The notes under the pieces: model-generated
Told to the model about the DNA's origin: nothing
What the model saw: only the letters and a program-made list of their open reading frames with translations
Databases searched by the model: none
Translations under genes and position numbers: made by a program
Origin: Hepsetus odoe
Lineage: Eukaryota; Chordata; Actinopteri; Characiformes; Hepsetidae
Direction of reading: 5' to 3'
NCBI GenBank assembly: GCA_017165825.1
Contig: CM029366.1
Coordinates: 34,051,465 to 34,115,464, forward strand
Length of the DNA stretch: 64,000 nucleotides
In this document: piece by piece, positions 46,540 to 58,290 of the stretch
Numbering within the stretch: position 1 is the first letter of the stretch
How the letters are laid out: each line of letters starts with the position of its first letter

Positions 46540-46870
46540 AATTAAAATCTTTAGTAGCTTATCAAATTAAAAATATTTTCTGCTGATCACATTGAGATCT
46601 TCACCTCGCCTGTTATTTTGCCACAACAGGAATAAATTAAGGCTAAGCATTTCTGTGGCGAATGTATTACAGCCGAATGCTTGAAAAGGGGCCACTTCTG
46701 GTATCTGGAGAGAGAGTGATTAAAGGAGGAAGTGGGGGAGGGGTGAGGAAGTAAAACATTCAGAGAATAATTCAGATAAGCAGGGAGCAAATCATCTTCC
46801 ATTTGCTGTTGCTCGTTTTGAAAATCGATTTAATTAATTGACACGCAAAATTACTATTCTGTCCTTTAAA
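46540..46870. promoter_or_regulatory. Candidate conserved non-coding element
   Basis: Unique A+T-rich sequence with ataattaaaat, aataaattaagg and gatttaattaattgac; no coding pattern. Confidence 0.3.
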
Positions 46871-46982
46871 TCTTCTTAAACTTCTTATTGCTGGTGAGGA
46901 AAATCTCGGCCGAAATCGAATCAAATTTCAGGCGAAATTGAAAGTGAAACCACAAAAAAAAAAAAAAAAAAATCTGTAAATA

Positions 46983-47213
46983 AGTGAAAGTGAAAGTGAT
47001 TGTGAACACAGTGAACCGCAACCAAACACATCCTCTGTATTTAACACACACACCGTCCAGCAGGGGGCGGACATATCCTGCACCCAGGGAGCATTGATGG
47101 GGACGGAACCTTGATCAAGAGAATCTCAGGACAATATACTGGTCCAGGATTCAAACCCATGAGCTTCCGGTCCTGGGGCCTTGTCCCTAAACTCTAGGGC
47201 ACCGCTGCCCAGT
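46983..47213 (-). mobile_element. SINE-A copy, near full length
   Basis: Begins with agtgaaagtgaaagtgattg (complement of the 3' tail) and ends in the tRNA-like head accgctgccc, with the diagnostic block between. Confidence 0.85.
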
Positions 47214-47289
47214 AATTATTGTTAATTAGATTATTTTATCTAAATAAATAAAATACCAATATTAAATAGCTCAGTCCAGTCTCTGAGCC

Positions 47290-47465
47290 GCTAATCAGAG
47301 ACAAAATGTGGACAAACAACCCGGACACGACACCTGTCCATCGCGGTCGCAACTAGGGGACAATTCCGCACCTCCAGTCCGCCCTTCATGTGTTCGTTGT
47401 GTCATGCCCATAGCTCCCGGAGGAAACACAGGGAGAACCTCACCACGCCACACAGAAGGAACCCT
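47290..47465. repeat. Degenerate interspersed repeat (cccggaggaaacacagggag)
   Basis: Contains ctgtccatcgcggtcgcaac and cccggaggaaacacagggag, resembling a widespread fish repeat with the words ggaggaaacccacgcagaca. It is diverged. Confidence 0.4.
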
Positions 47466-47639
47466 GACTGTTCTGAAAAACTCATTTGAATATTCTTCAT
47501 TCCAGCTCAAACAAATGATCACATGCTACCACCTTAATCATCTCCCCCATTCCACCTTAAATGGTGGAACAGAGTGTAATAAAAACCTGGCTGCAGATTG
47601 TACACGGCACACGTTTTAAGGTGGACTGAATAAGAAGCT

Positions 47640-47870
47640 GGTTGTCCTGGCGATAACTGATAATATTTATCTATCCACTTCTTCGTTCTCGATCACAGGA
47701 GGACAGGTTCCCATTACGAGTCTTGGTTCCTCCTGAGGTTCTTCCTCCAGCTTTAGCAACTTTTGCTTTTGTCGCCTCCGGGTCGTTCACTTGGGGCTCG
47801 AACCCGGATTCTGTAAAGCTGCTTTGTGACAGCAAGAGTTAAAAATGTCAAATAAATAAAACCGACTCGA
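47640..47870. repeat. Degenerate common teleost repeat (ctgtaaagctgctttgtgac)
   Basis: Contains gtaaagctgctttgtgacag and tcctcctgaggttcttcctc, words I know from an abundant interspersed repeat of ostariophysan fish. The class was not determined. Confidence 0.5.
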
Positions 47871-48437
47871 CGCAGAGCTCAGGAACGTTCTCACACTTCT
47901 CTGCAGAACCCGACCTGCTCAGGCAAGATCTCATGTTGAGCTGCTGTAGTTAAAGCTAATTTGTTACCAAGCAACAGTTCAATCACAAATAGAAAGTGGC
48001 CCAGCCAATCAGAGCGCGGAGTCAGGACGAGAGGATGCTGAGCGTCATGGCCGGGATAAACCGAGTGTCCTTCTTTTCTTTCACTCTGCACAGAATGTGA
48101 GCGCTGTCTCGGAGGCGGTGCAGGGCTTTAAGTATTTCGCACATTAACTTGCTTTCGAGAATATTACCCCGAGGGGCTTTTTTCCCCCTCTTGTCCTCTC
48201 TCTCCCTCCCCCCTTCCCTCCCTCCCTTTTTTTCTCAGCGAGAGGTATTTCTGTGATGTTGCCACTGTGAACCGTGTGCGTGCCGGCTTTCTTCTCGGAG
48301 GAATAGGGCTAATTATTCAGATTTCATGCCTTGTCTGTATGTTAATTATTTACTCTAAGCATGAAATGCACATGAATGCCGGGGATTTGTGTACACAAAC
48401 ACGCTTCACATAACCCACACAGGCACTCACATCACAC

Positions 48438-48439
<2 letters not shown>

Positions 48440-48487
<48 letters not shown>
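48440..48487 (+). repeat. (GA)24
   Basis: Pure GA tract 150 nt before exon E. Confidence 0.98.
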
Positions 48488-48491
<4 letters not shown>

Positions 48492-48636
48492 CCAAGCACA
48501 TCTCTCCACACTGGAACAGTTCCTAATTAATACCCTCCTTTGTTTACCCAGCCCCTTGTTTTTTGATTTAATTACGGTGCGAGTGGAACTGGATTAGCCC
48601 ATTAATTGATTTAATTATCCAATTTGTTTGTGGCAG

Positions 48637-48835
48637 GCATGATTCCAGCAGAGCTGCAGCAGCTGTGGAAGGAGGTGACGGGCGCCCACGTGAAGGAGGA
48701 GAACAGCGCCAGCAACAACGGCCACCGCGGCCTGGACCTGACCTCCGCCTCACCCGCGCCTCCCAAAAACCCCCTCCTGAACCAGCACCACACCACTAAC
48801 GGGCAGTACGGCAGCCAGGCGCTCAAGAGAGAGGG
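48637..48835 (+). CDS. foxp1: foxp1 coding exon E: MIPAELQQLWKEV linker
   Basis: Two bases complete the split Gly, followed by 65 codons and two bases (phase 1 to 2). It reads MIPAELQQLWKEVTGAHVKE, then an Asn/Ser-rich stretch, HRGLDLTSASPAPPKN, and a C-terminal TTNGQYGSQALKREG. G-MIPxELQQLWKEVT distinguishes FOXP1 from FOXP2 (LSPAEIQQLWKEVT) and FOXP4 (PTDLPQLWK), as recalled from family knowledge. It links the Q-rich region to the zinc finger and is the most variable part of the protein, so divergence here is expected. The acceptor is tttgtggcag, with a weak pyrimidine tract, and the donor GAGGG/gtaaga is strong. Flanks lack the TG/CA sandwich; a 48-nt GA repeat lies about 150 nt upstream and a 69-bp minisatellite starts about 130 nt downstream. 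Confidence 0.95.
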
Positions 48836-48964
48836 GTAAGACGGCCCACCCTTTAGTACATGTTCATCCTCAGAAGTGTAGGTTACATGAGTTACACACA
48901 GCAAAGTCTTCATCCCCTCATTTCTTCATCTTTCATAACCAGACTCATATTTTTAATGTCTTGC

Positions 48965-49400
48965 TGAGGGACAGTCCTCCAGATCTTCCTGAAGGACAGT
49001 GCTGTTCTCTCTCATGTTCAGTCCAGTCTCTGTTCCTGAGCAGTTCTCCAGATCTTCCTGAAGGACAGTGTTGTTGTCTCTCATGTTCAGTCCAGTCTCT
49101 GTACCTGAGCAGTTCTCCAGATCTTCCTGAAGGACAGTGTTGTTGTCTCTCATGTTCAGTCCAGTCTCTGTACCTGAGCAGTTCTCCAGATCTTCCTGAA
49201 GGACAGTGTTGTTGTCCCTCATGTTCAGTCCAGTCTCTGCACCTGAGCAGTTCTCCAGATCTTCCTGAAGGACAGTGTTGTTGTCTCTCATTTTCAGTCC
49301 AGTCTCTGCACCTGAGCAGTTCTCCAGATCTTCCTGAAGGACAGTGTTGTTGTCTCTCATGTTCAGTCCAGTCTCTGTACCTGAGCAGTTCTCCATGCAA
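48965..49400 (+). repeat. 69-bp minisatellite, about 6 copies
   Basis: The unit cagttctccagatcttcctg, aaggacagtgttgttgtctc, tcatgttcagtccagtctct, gtacctgag is repeated at 69 bp with few differences. 69 is divisible by three, so long open frames run through it on both strands, but it is not a gene. It begins about 130 bp after exon E. Confidence 0.95.
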
Positions 49401-50309
49401 TAAAACAGCATTTATACAGAGTCAAGTCGGAACACAAACCTTCGTGGACTAGACGTCTAAATCTTGAATCCTGTAAACATAAATGGTTCCGTGTTGTGTT
49501 GAAAAAATACATGTTCGTGTGTAGTACTGTATTCACCGTCAGTATCTAGAACCTCCTGAAGTTCCTACTCAAATTCCTCCAAATGTTTGGCTGATGTAGT
49601 TGATCAGGACACCAGCCCCCGCTCCTGAAGAGCTGACCAATAGAAAAGCTTGTTTATCTCCACTCTAGGGTTAGCGTTAGTCAGACACCACAGAGAGGAA
49701 CCTGCTGATTGGATCATTTTCTGCAGGATCTTTCAACATGACTTTAATGATTAGAAGGAGGTAGAAATTGCAGACATTTCTCCGTTCCAAGACGGGGCCA
49801 TGCTTGATCTGCAGACCGGACTGAGGCAGGGGGCGCTTCTGTTTTGCTGGTTTTTTTTTTTTGGCCATGTCCTTCCTGTCGTCTTTGACTAAAACGGGCA
49901 GGCTGGGCTTGTTTCTCTGCTCAGGATGACGATTCCTGTGGGGGGCTGATGTTGATGGACAGCTACCCGTAAGACGTGGCCTAATAACTATTAATTTGTC
50001 GCTAGTAAGTACCTCACACTTTTCATTAAAGACCCGGGCTCGGAACGGTCCGATTCAGTCGGGGATTGGGAGCGAGCACCTGGGAGTCGGTGGCTGTTTC
50101 GGCTGATTGCAGCGGTGGGAAAAGGCCCGTCCTCGTATTAATCACCAGCTTAATGTGATGCTCCTGCATGTGTCCTCGTTCATCTGCACGACTCCTGTTT
50201 GTTAAATAAGACTTGAACTAGAAGCAAAGGAACAGACCTTCACAGCTCCACTGACCCAGACACAGTGATCATGGTTGGGTCCAGATTTAACTTCTTTAGA
50301 ACCAGAGGT

Positions 50310-50766
50310 CAGTCTTCTTCCTGCATGTCCTCAAACCTCCTCTTTGTCCTTCCTCTTCTCCTCTTTCCTGGCAGCTCCATCTTCAACATCTTTCTGCTGA
50401 TATAATCTTCGTGTCCCCTCTGGACATGTCCAAATCAAAACAGTCTCACTTCTCTCACTTTATCTCCAAACCTTCCAACCTGAGCTGTCTTTTTCATATA
50501 CTCGTCCCTAATCCTGTCCGTCATCGTCCCTCCCGACACAAAGCTCAGCATCTTTAACTCCTCCACCTTAAACCTCCAGCTCCACCATCCGTCGTTTCAT
50601 CACCACATGTTATAACCTGTATAACATAGCTGGTCTGACTACCGTTCTGTAGATCTCACCTTTCACTCTCACTGGTCCCCGTCTGTCACAGATCACTCCT
50701 GTCACTCTTCTCCACCCATTCCAACCTGCCTGCACTCTCTTCTTCTCCTCTCTTCCACACTCAACG
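50310..50766 (-). mobile_element. LINE C-terminal fragment
   Basis: The minus strand carries the basic tail, the IRDEYMKKTAQVGRFGDKVR-type segment and one copy of the 12-residue unit, then the EWVEKSDRSDL-type upstream block. Frames are broken. Confidence 0.75.
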
Positions 50767-50767
50767 T

Positions 50768-51192
50768 TACTGTCTGGACCGTCCAAATTTCACCCACATT
50801 TCATCCCCAAATCTTCTCTCCATCCACTCAGACCTCCTCCAGACCTTCATGAAGGTGGATCAGATCTTCATGAAGGTGGATCAGACTTGTGGGTGTGGTT
50901 TAGTACACAGTAGGACTGTCTCTACAAACATCAATTAAACTCCAGACGGTATGTTTTCAGGATCTAGAATCAGTCCTAAATATGGAGAAATCTGATCCCA
51001 GATCAGTTCATCTGGAGTTTAGTTGATGTTTGTAGGGACTGTAAGTCCTACTGTGTCCTAAACCACGCCCACAAATCTGATCCTCATTAATGAAGAGCTG
51101 CTTCACCTGAAAGAAGATCTGGAGGAGGGATGAGTGGATGGAGGCAAGTTTTGGAGGATTTAGGTGACTATTGAGCCTCAGTTTGAAAGTAA
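50768..51192. mobile_element. Foldback/MITE-like element, copy 3
   Basis: The left arm has ttcatgaaggtggatcagac and tttagtacacagtaggactg; the right arm has gtcctactgtgtcctaaacc and gaggatttaggtgactattg. The core has tctagaatcagtcctaaata. It follows a LINE fragment directly. Confidence 0.8.
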
Positions 51193-51525
51193 AGAAGCTC
51201 AGATGGATCCAAACACATCTGGAGGTTAAACATCTCCTTTAAGCAAATCCGTAAAAGCAACAGCATCCAAACAGGCAAAGTTTTTAAAGATGTGCCTTAA
51301 TGTTGAGAGGGAGCAGCTAAACGCTGCAAAGCCTCTTCATGTAAACCCCGAACATCATCCTTAAAGATTTATTTGGAGAAAGCGTCAGCTTGAGCCGCGT
51401 CTTTGAAGAAGAAATTAATTTGGCGTGTAACGCGTTTGCTCGTCTTTATCTGCCGAGGCCCGGTTTCTGAACTGCCGGTGAGAAGCCTCCAGGCACAGTG
51501 AGCTCATTTGTTCTCACACTCACTG

Positions 51526-51527
<2 letters not shown>

Positions 51528-51571
<44 letters not shown>
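51528..51571 (+). repeat. (CA)22
   Basis: Pure CA tract. Confidence 0.98.
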
Positions 51572-52234
51572 CTGACTTGTGTTTGACTGATCACAACCTG
51601 TGTGTCAATATGAAAGCAGTGCAAATGAAAACATGTTTGGTTGAAGCTGGAAATCCAGGCCTGGATTGAAGGAAAGTTCCCCCAGGTGCTGATTCTTCTC
51701 CTCCGAGCCCAGCGCCAGTTTAAACACGCCTCTCGGATACGAAACCAAGCCAAAAATGTTCTCACCCTCTTTTACTACTGGCTGAGACGCCCGGTGTCAG
51801 CAAAAGTGCGCATTTCATGTTTTTATGTCGATTGCAAACATCAGACGAGCACCAGGTGAAAGGCCCATCTCATCAACGCGAGTGTAGATCACTGAAGCTG
51901 TGCAGATGCTTCACAATCTTCACCAAAACAACGAAACATCAACATCATAAAAGACATGGCAGGTTCATTCCTGTGGCACATTTCATGCAAATATAACAAA
52001 GCATTTGAAAGATCATGCATGATAATGCATTCTTAAAATGGAAGAAGTAAAACCAGTTTTTAAATTAGGATAAGGTGCAGATAGGATAGAAATACAGGAG
52101 AAAAGCAAAACCACGTATCTCCACAAAAGTATCTTCAGCGGAGGTGAAAAAGCAGTCCCAGTGCTGAGTGTCAGAAAACAAAACAAATCATTTGGGATCG
52201 TTTCTGTTGGTCTGTTCATAGTGGACATACGTTT

Positions 52235-52345
52235 ATTGGGCTCTGAAGTGTCGACCAGTCAGAGCAGAGCTCATTTGCATATATCGGGATTAAACGTCAG
52301 TATCAGAGTCAGCCTGTTTAATTCTAAGAGATGAACCGAGGTCAG
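52235..52345. mobile_element. Fragment of the CCAAT/octamer repeat
   Basis: Contains accagtcagagcagagctca then tttgcatatatc and tcagcctgtttaattc, matching the core and right part of 12521-12880. It carries an exact ATTTGCAT octamer. Confidence 0.5.
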
Positions 52346-52805
52346 GCCGAAAATCTGCTTTAAATTTTACAATAAATGGACGGAGCTGAGGGTCTGTTTA
52401 ATATCTAATTAACAAATGGTAAATATCGCATTGCTTCCTTCTGAATCTTACTTTTATGGTTCTAAAATGATTTTATTGCTTATTTTTCTTGCATTTTTTG
52501 CTTTAAGCACCTTGAATGACCTGTTTGTAGTGTGTTGTGGAAATAAAGCCAGTCTAGTAATGACTTGTAGCTGCTTTTGGAGCATGAAGCCACATAAATA
52601 TCACAAATGAGTGGAAAAAATGAAGATATGAGTCCTTGAAGCAGCCCCGCTGTTTTTAAGGCCCCGCAGTCGCCGAGAAATTAGTCAGTGATTTTAGAAA
52701 TGACTGTGAAGAAGAGCAGAAACCAAACAGAGACTGAAGACGCAACAACACCAAACTTTCACTCAAAGAATTCAGTTCCTCCTTTCAATACCAGCAACAC
52801 TGCAT

Positions 52806-52817
52806 TCTCCCTCTATC

Positions 52818-52856
<39 letters not shown>

Positions 52857-52863
52857 CCCTCTC

Positions 52864-52897
<34 letters not shown>

Positions 52898-53345
52898 CCT
52901 CTATCACCCTCTCTCTCTCTGTCTCTCTCTCTCTCTCCCTTTATCACCCTCTCTCTCTCTCCGTCTCTCTATCTCTCACTCTCGCTCTCTATCTGTCTCT
53001 CTATCTCTCACTCTCTCTCTCTCTCTCTCTCTGTCTCTCTATCTCTCACTCTCTCTGTCTCTCTATTTCTCACTCTCTATCTCTCTCTCTCCCCCTCTCT
53101 CTCTCTCTCTCTCTGTCTCTCTGTCTGTCACTCTCTATCTCTCTCTCTCCCCCTCTCTCTCTCTCCCTCTCTCTCTATCTCTCACTCTCTCTCTCACTCA
53201 CTCTCTCTCTCTCTCTATCTCTCTATCTCTCACTCTCTATCTCTCTCTCTCTCTCTATCCATCTCTGTTTTTCTATCTCTCTCTTTCTCCCTCTCTCTCT
53301 CCCCCCTCTCTCTCTCTGTTTTTCTATCTCTCTCTCCCTCTATTG

Positions 53346-53390
<45 letters not shown>

Positions 53391-53546
53391 CCTGTCTCTC
53401 TCTCTCTATCTCTCCCTCTCCTTCTCCCTGTCTCTCTCCCTGTCTCTCTCTCTCTATCTCTCCCTCTCCTTCTCCCTGTCTCTCTCCCTGTCTCTCTCTC
53501 TCTATCTCTCTCTCTCCTTCTCCCTGTCTCTCTCTCTCCCTCCCTC
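52806..53546 (+). repeat. Long CT-rich microsatellite (about 740 bp)
   Basis: Nearly unbroken (CT)n with occasional a or g: ctctatcaccctctctctct, tctgtctctct and tctccctctccttctccctg sub-repeats. An apparent long open frame of Ser and Leu codons crosses it and is an artefact. Confidence 0.97.
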
Positions 53547-54689
53547 TAACTGGAGGAACAGAAGTAACACTCTTTCTGTTCATCACCTCAAAGTGCACAG
53601 GCGCCCCGTCATGTCGGTACAGTGTGGAGAAAAGTCTCTGTTTCTCTGAGCGCGAGTTGAAACATTGGGGAAGACGAGTGCGAACGCTCGCGCCTCTCTC
53701 TCTCCGACTCTCTCCATCAGAGATTAAAGGAGACGTCAACAGCAGTTTAGCGCATGGCAGCGTGAAGAAGGCGGGACGTGGGCCGCGAACGCGGAGAGCA
53801 TCTCTGATCTGTCAGAAGAGCGAGCAGGTGATCGCTGCCTTCTCTCATCTGCTGCTCCCTCCCTCCCTCCCTTCCTCCCTCATATCACTACAGCTGCTCC
53901 AGACCTTCAAAGACGGAATTAAACTTCCAAAACGTGCACAAGTCATTACCGTGCAAACACAAAGGCAAATTAGAGAGGCCGTGTTAATAACTCTGGAGCT
54001 TTGATGATCCATCACCGATTCCGTAATTCCCTCTGATTGGTCCGTCTGCCTGCCAGAGCTTCAGCGTCAGGTCAAGGTTTACACGTAATTCCGGTTCTTT
54101 AAAAGCAATACAGGAGTGAACTCTCGAGTAAACCTCAATTGAGTAGAATTGAGTTTCCTTCATTCGGTCACTTTCTGTGCCACTTGTCCTGACTGGGCAG
54201 AAGGTGGAGGCGCCCAGTCCACCTAGAGGGACAACATCTCTGGACTCTAACACTGGTTGTCCCCAATTTTAGATATTCAATTCAAATAAGAAATTCATGG
54301 ATGTATTTGGTTTAATCGATATGAACGTGATTAACCTCATTTTGGAGCATTTCTATTGGTCCGTTTGGGAGCCGCTTGGTTCAGACGTTGCAGAAAAGCC
54401 AGTGGAGATGCCTGGTTTTTCTCTGGACAGTGAACGTATGGAGGAGGAGTTTGTGCTGATGGTAAATGTCATCACTTTGCATTCAAGGCTCAAAAAATTT
54501 TGCAACGCTCGTCTGCAAACAATGCCACGGGACTGGTTCTGCATGAAACCGGGCTGATCGGTTCTGCCTGATTTGCACAAACAATTCATAGAGTGACAGG
54601 AGTTCATGCTTCAGATAAAGGGAAAGGAACGATGACATATTATACGATTTATGTCATTCAATATGCTTATTTATAGATAATATTTCCTC

Positions 54690-55060
54690 TTTTCTTCTTT
54701 CTCTTTCGGTTGCTCCCATTTAGGAGTCACCACAGCGGATCAACCGTCTCCATTTCTTCCTGTCCTCTGCCTCTTCCTCCTTCAAACCGACCACCTGCAC
54801 ATCCTCTCTCACCACGTCCATAAACCTCCTCTTTGGTCTTCCTCTTCTCCTCTTTCCTGGCAGCTCCATCTTCAACATCCTCCTCCTGATATACTCCTCG
54901 TCTCTCCTCTCCAAACCACACGTCCAAAGCAACGCAACCTTGCTTCTCTAACTTTGTCACCAGGACGTCCCACCTGATCTGTCCCTCTAATATACTCATT
55001 TCTAATCCTGTCCATCCTCATCACACCCAACGAACATCTCAGCATCTTTAAACCAGCCCT
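54690..55060 (-). mobile_element. LINE 3' coding end, best-preserved tail
   Basis: The minus strand encodes ELPGKRRRGRPKRRFMDVVR, EDVQVVGLKEEEAEDRKKWR and RLIRCGDS with an in-frame stop, preceded by AGLKMLRCSLGVMRMDRIRN and EYIRGTDQVGRPGDKVREAR. One frame change separates the two parts. This gives the C-terminal end of the LINE protein. Confidence 0.85.
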
Positions 55061-56317
55061 TCCTGAATGTGGTACAGAAATGTACATATGGGACACGAGG
55101 GCTGAGAATCTGTGATTGATTTGGTGTTGGTTCTGAGGTTCTGGTACTGGTGTGTCAAAATCAAAGCAACAGCCAAGACAGAGGAAGCTGAAAGAGACAA
55201 CCTGGACCTGGGTGAACCTTTAATTGACGTCCTTTTTGTCGTGCAACAGTCTGCCGGCTCAGTGCTGATGGACTCCCCGCAGCCCTCCCGGATCGCTTTC
55301 CCCCCCCGGCCCTTAAGTACCGTGTAGTTAGTTTCATGTGTCATATAAAAATCTGGCCAGTCGCTACGACGCCTGCAACTAAAACCTTAAGTGCATCCAC
55401 AGGCGTCGTTCGGCAGCTTTGCACTTCCGTCTTAAAGGAAAGGGGGAGGAAATTCAATCGTTCGAGACACAGGCCGCTCCTGCTTTTAGCAGCCCAGCTC
55501 CTCTCCCACTGGTGCCGGCCGCCGAGACGAGGCCGAGCGCTCACCCAAATATGATAAAAGCCTTCAAACGCCTCAGACCATCTGACCCATCAGCCCGGCA
55601 GCGAAGGGGCTTCAGCCCGAGGAAACCTCTCAAACCTGTGCCTGATGATTATCTCATTAGGAAAAGGTTGAAATTCCCAGCTCGGTACCGGACTCTCCTG
55701 CTGGAGAGAATCGGAGACAAAGTGTCGTCCTTGTCGAGTCTTTTCTTCTCCTCCCCAGCGTGCACTCAGGGGACGTGCAGCTCAGCAAATTTGTTAAAGA
55801 GATAAATAATCAGATATGGCTCCCCTCCATCTTCCCCTCTCTCCACTTTAATTGATCTTCCACTCTGAAATGATAATTAAATCATTTTGGAGGGGTGAGA
55901 ATTGATTTGTGGGTCTGGGGAATTGGCTGAGGGCAGTTAACGGTCTCTTCAGGTTGTGGGGGAACCTTTAACCCGGGTCAAATGCACGATTTCTAAAACG
56001 TCGCTCCAAGGTCAAGGGTTTGGAGGAAACTCTTTGTTTTTAAAAGTAATTCTTTTTGCTGTTCCTGGTGAATTAGGAATTAAATTTGAAGTCCTGCACT
56101 TTTATCTTCAGTTCTACCTGTAATGTCGGCGGCTGAAACGTTAGGGATCGACACCACCACCGGTTGTAATACCTTCTGAACATCTGCTGGGCTTCTCTGG
56201 ACGTCTTTTTGTGAGAAAGTCCACAGAGCTGCAGGGCTCAGAACTTTCTAACAATATGGAAGCCTACAGAGCAGTTTCTGAATGATTCTCAAAGCAGTGA
56301 CCATCTAATGTTCTGGG

Positions 56318-56525
56318 ATGAGGCTCCAGGATCAGAAGGTCATGGGTTTGAATCCCGGACCAGTAGGCTGCCCTGAGGTACCCTTGATCAAGGTACCGTC
56401 CCCATCACTTCACCCTGGGTGCTGGTATGTTTGCCCCCTGCTGGATGGTGTGTGTGTGTGTTGTACAGAGGAAGTGTTTGGTTGTGGTTCTCTGTGTTGG
56501 GACTAATAGTCACTTTCACTTTTGT
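56318..56525 (+). mobile_element. SINE-A copy
   Basis: B-box-like gggtttgaatcccggacc, then gatcaaggtaccgtccccat, then a tail with cactttcacttt. The first part of the head is lost. Confidence 0.8.
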
Positions 56526-56577
56526 TTAAGTGAATTTGAGCTTGCCGTTTTTTGGCCCAAATCAGCATCATTCGATC

Positions 56578-56664
56578 GATCAAGGGAACCTACTGGTCTG
56601 GGAATTGAACCCACCACCTTCCTCTCGTGGGTCATTGTCCCTAAACACTAGGCCGCCGCTGCAC
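56578..56664 (-). mobile_element. SINE-A head fragment, inverted relative to preceding copy
   Basis: Minus-strand head only (aacctactggtctgggaatt to ctaggccgccgctgc). With the plus-strand copy just upstream it makes an inverted SINE pair about 50 bp apart. Confidence 0.75.
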
Positions 56665-56950
56665 CTGCAGTGTTTTGGTTGGTAGTGTAAGTTCAAGACC
56701 TCTGGAGATCTTTGCAGAAGAAATCGTCCACGATGCTGGTTTGCCTAAAAGCGGACGATGATACAGATTCGTCGCTCAAGTCGAGCAGGTTCTGATCTCA
56801 TTTCCACCGTGTACACGGGGAACCGAAACAGTGTTCCCCCTGGTGTCACACATAAGACAATGTAGAACACAGATTAGAGACACAACAGACAACACACCTC
56901 CGAAGACCCGGAGCAGCCGTCTTGCCGCACCGCCATCTTGGATCAATATG

Positions 56951-57145
56951 TGATGTTGGTCTAGTGAAGGATACTCGCTTATGGACCAAGAGGTTACAGG
57001 TGGAAATCCCACCTCCAGCACTTCCACCACTGGGTTCCTGATCAAAACCATGAACCCCAAGTTGCTGCAGAAAGACCTTCCCTGAAATTAGGAAAGTAAA
57101 GTCCCCTCTGGATAAGAGCGTCTGCTAAATGCCGTAAATTTGTGA
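56951..57145 (+). mobile_element. SINE-B copy
   Basis: Diverged head, central block ccagcacttccaccactggg and a well-kept tail ggataagagcgtctgctaaa. Confidence 0.8.
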
Positions 57146-57479
57146 TTTAAGAAAAAATCCTTAATAGTCTTTAAGAAGCTCCATAAAAAGGCCTTTTCCA
57201 GCCTCCGTGTGAGAGTGTAGCAGACACCGTCTCACGTCTCAGAGAAAAGATCATTGGAGGTTCTCTCCCCTGAGGTTCTAATGGACCTGCTGCAGAGACG
57301 GGTCGAATCATAAACACTGTTCTGTCTCTGCTTTTGGACTGAAGGTCAGAGTTGTGAGAAAATCCCCCAATTTTGACTCCCCCCATCATCTCTCCATTTC
57401 CCCCCCGAACGCCACCGTTTAGTCTCCCACTGGTTAAAAGAGCCCCTTCCGTCATCGTCCCCCCTCCTGCCCCTCCAGC

Positions 57480-57810
57480 GCTCTGCTGTTCAATACCTTA
57501 TTAATCCTGAATTAAGCAACACCAATTAGAATAAAGACGAGCGTGTCTTTAAATTAAAAATCAACTCTACGTTCGTCTGACGAAGCGCTGCTTCTTCTCA
57601 AAAAAGTCGTTTTAATAGATCTTGCTCTGTCTATTTCTTACCAGTATCCAAACAGAGGTCTTAATACGTATGCATAATTCATAATTGATTTTTTTTTTTT
57701 TTTTAAATCATGCCTTTTGTAAAGAAAAAAGAAAAAACGGCATGTTAACCATATTCATAAACGGCTCACTGCTTCCTAATTGCGGCACAATTATCGCTTG
57801 TTATTAACAA
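57480..57810. promoter_or_regulatory. Candidate conserved non-coding element
   Basis: Unique sequence with gaattaagcaacaccaatta, tatgcataattcataattga and cctaattgcggcacaattat; no coding pattern or known repeat. Confidence 0.3.
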
Positions 57811-58092
57811 CGTGAACTCTAAAGCAAGTAATTACGGGAGAGAATCTGTGACGAGCCCTCGAAGACGTTCGGTCCGACTTGCAAATGAGATATTAATCCA
57901 GAAACTGACATTTCTTTAGTCTGGCAAAGTGGATTTTTGGAAGTTTGAACACATTTCAGGTTCTTCTTTGTGCTTTTCTGGAGTCGATGTGTCTGAAAAC
58001 AGCGAGACGTCCACGCTCCCAAAACCTCCTCTAAACCGTGTGGTCAGAATGATGAAGCACATTCTCCCAAAAATCCATTGATGCTTACTTAG

Positions 58093-58290
58093 GGCAGAGG
58101 TGGCCTAGTGTTTAGGGACAAGGCCCCAGAATCTGAAGGTCGTGGGTTCGAATCCCAGACCAGTAGGTTGCCCTGAGGTATCCTTGAGCAAGGTACCGTC
58201 CCCATCACTGCTCCCGGGCGCTGGATATGTCTGTGTGTGTTAAATACCGAGGATGTGTTTGGTTGTGGTTCAGGTGTCACTTTCACAAAA
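58093..58290 (+). mobile_element. SINE-A copy, best preserved
   Basis: A-box-like gtggcctagtgtttagggac, B-box gtgggttcgaatcccagacc, diagnostic gagcaaggtaccgtccccat, and a tail ending tcactttcac. Pol III promoter boxes look intact. Confidence 0.9.

Larger units (their letters stand above)
40969..48636 (+). other. foxp1 intron D-E (7.7 kb)
   Basis: Contains the CA repeat at the donor, a 46-bp tandem repeat abutting a SINE fragment, a TG repeat (43.78 kb), a 36-bp LINE-derived array (45.48-45.92 kb), two SINE-A copies and a GA repeat (48.44 kb). Stretches 41.45-43.75, 43.85-45.45 and 46.2-46.95 kb show no recognised repeat and no coding signal. Confidence 0.7.

Noticed and set aside
48965..49400. 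CRISPR-like array
   Set aside because: Contiguous tandem units without unique spacers, in a vertebrate intron.
48945..49452. 150-163 codon frames with a 23-residue repeat
   Set aside because: They are the 69-bp minisatellite read in frame; frames are open on both strands equally and there is no start context or homology.
52688..54004. 438-codon open frame
   Set aside because: It is mostly Ser/Leu codons from a CT microsatellite; stop-free because of the repeat, with no domain and no splice context.
54297..54557. 86-codon open frame with non-repetitive sequence
   Set aside because: No recognisable family, no splice signals in register, not supported by codon pattern; left as intron.
58093..58165. 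tRNA gene
   Set aside because: The A and B box match is the head of SINE-A, with the SINE body attached and no tRNA fold or anticodon loop that I could complete.
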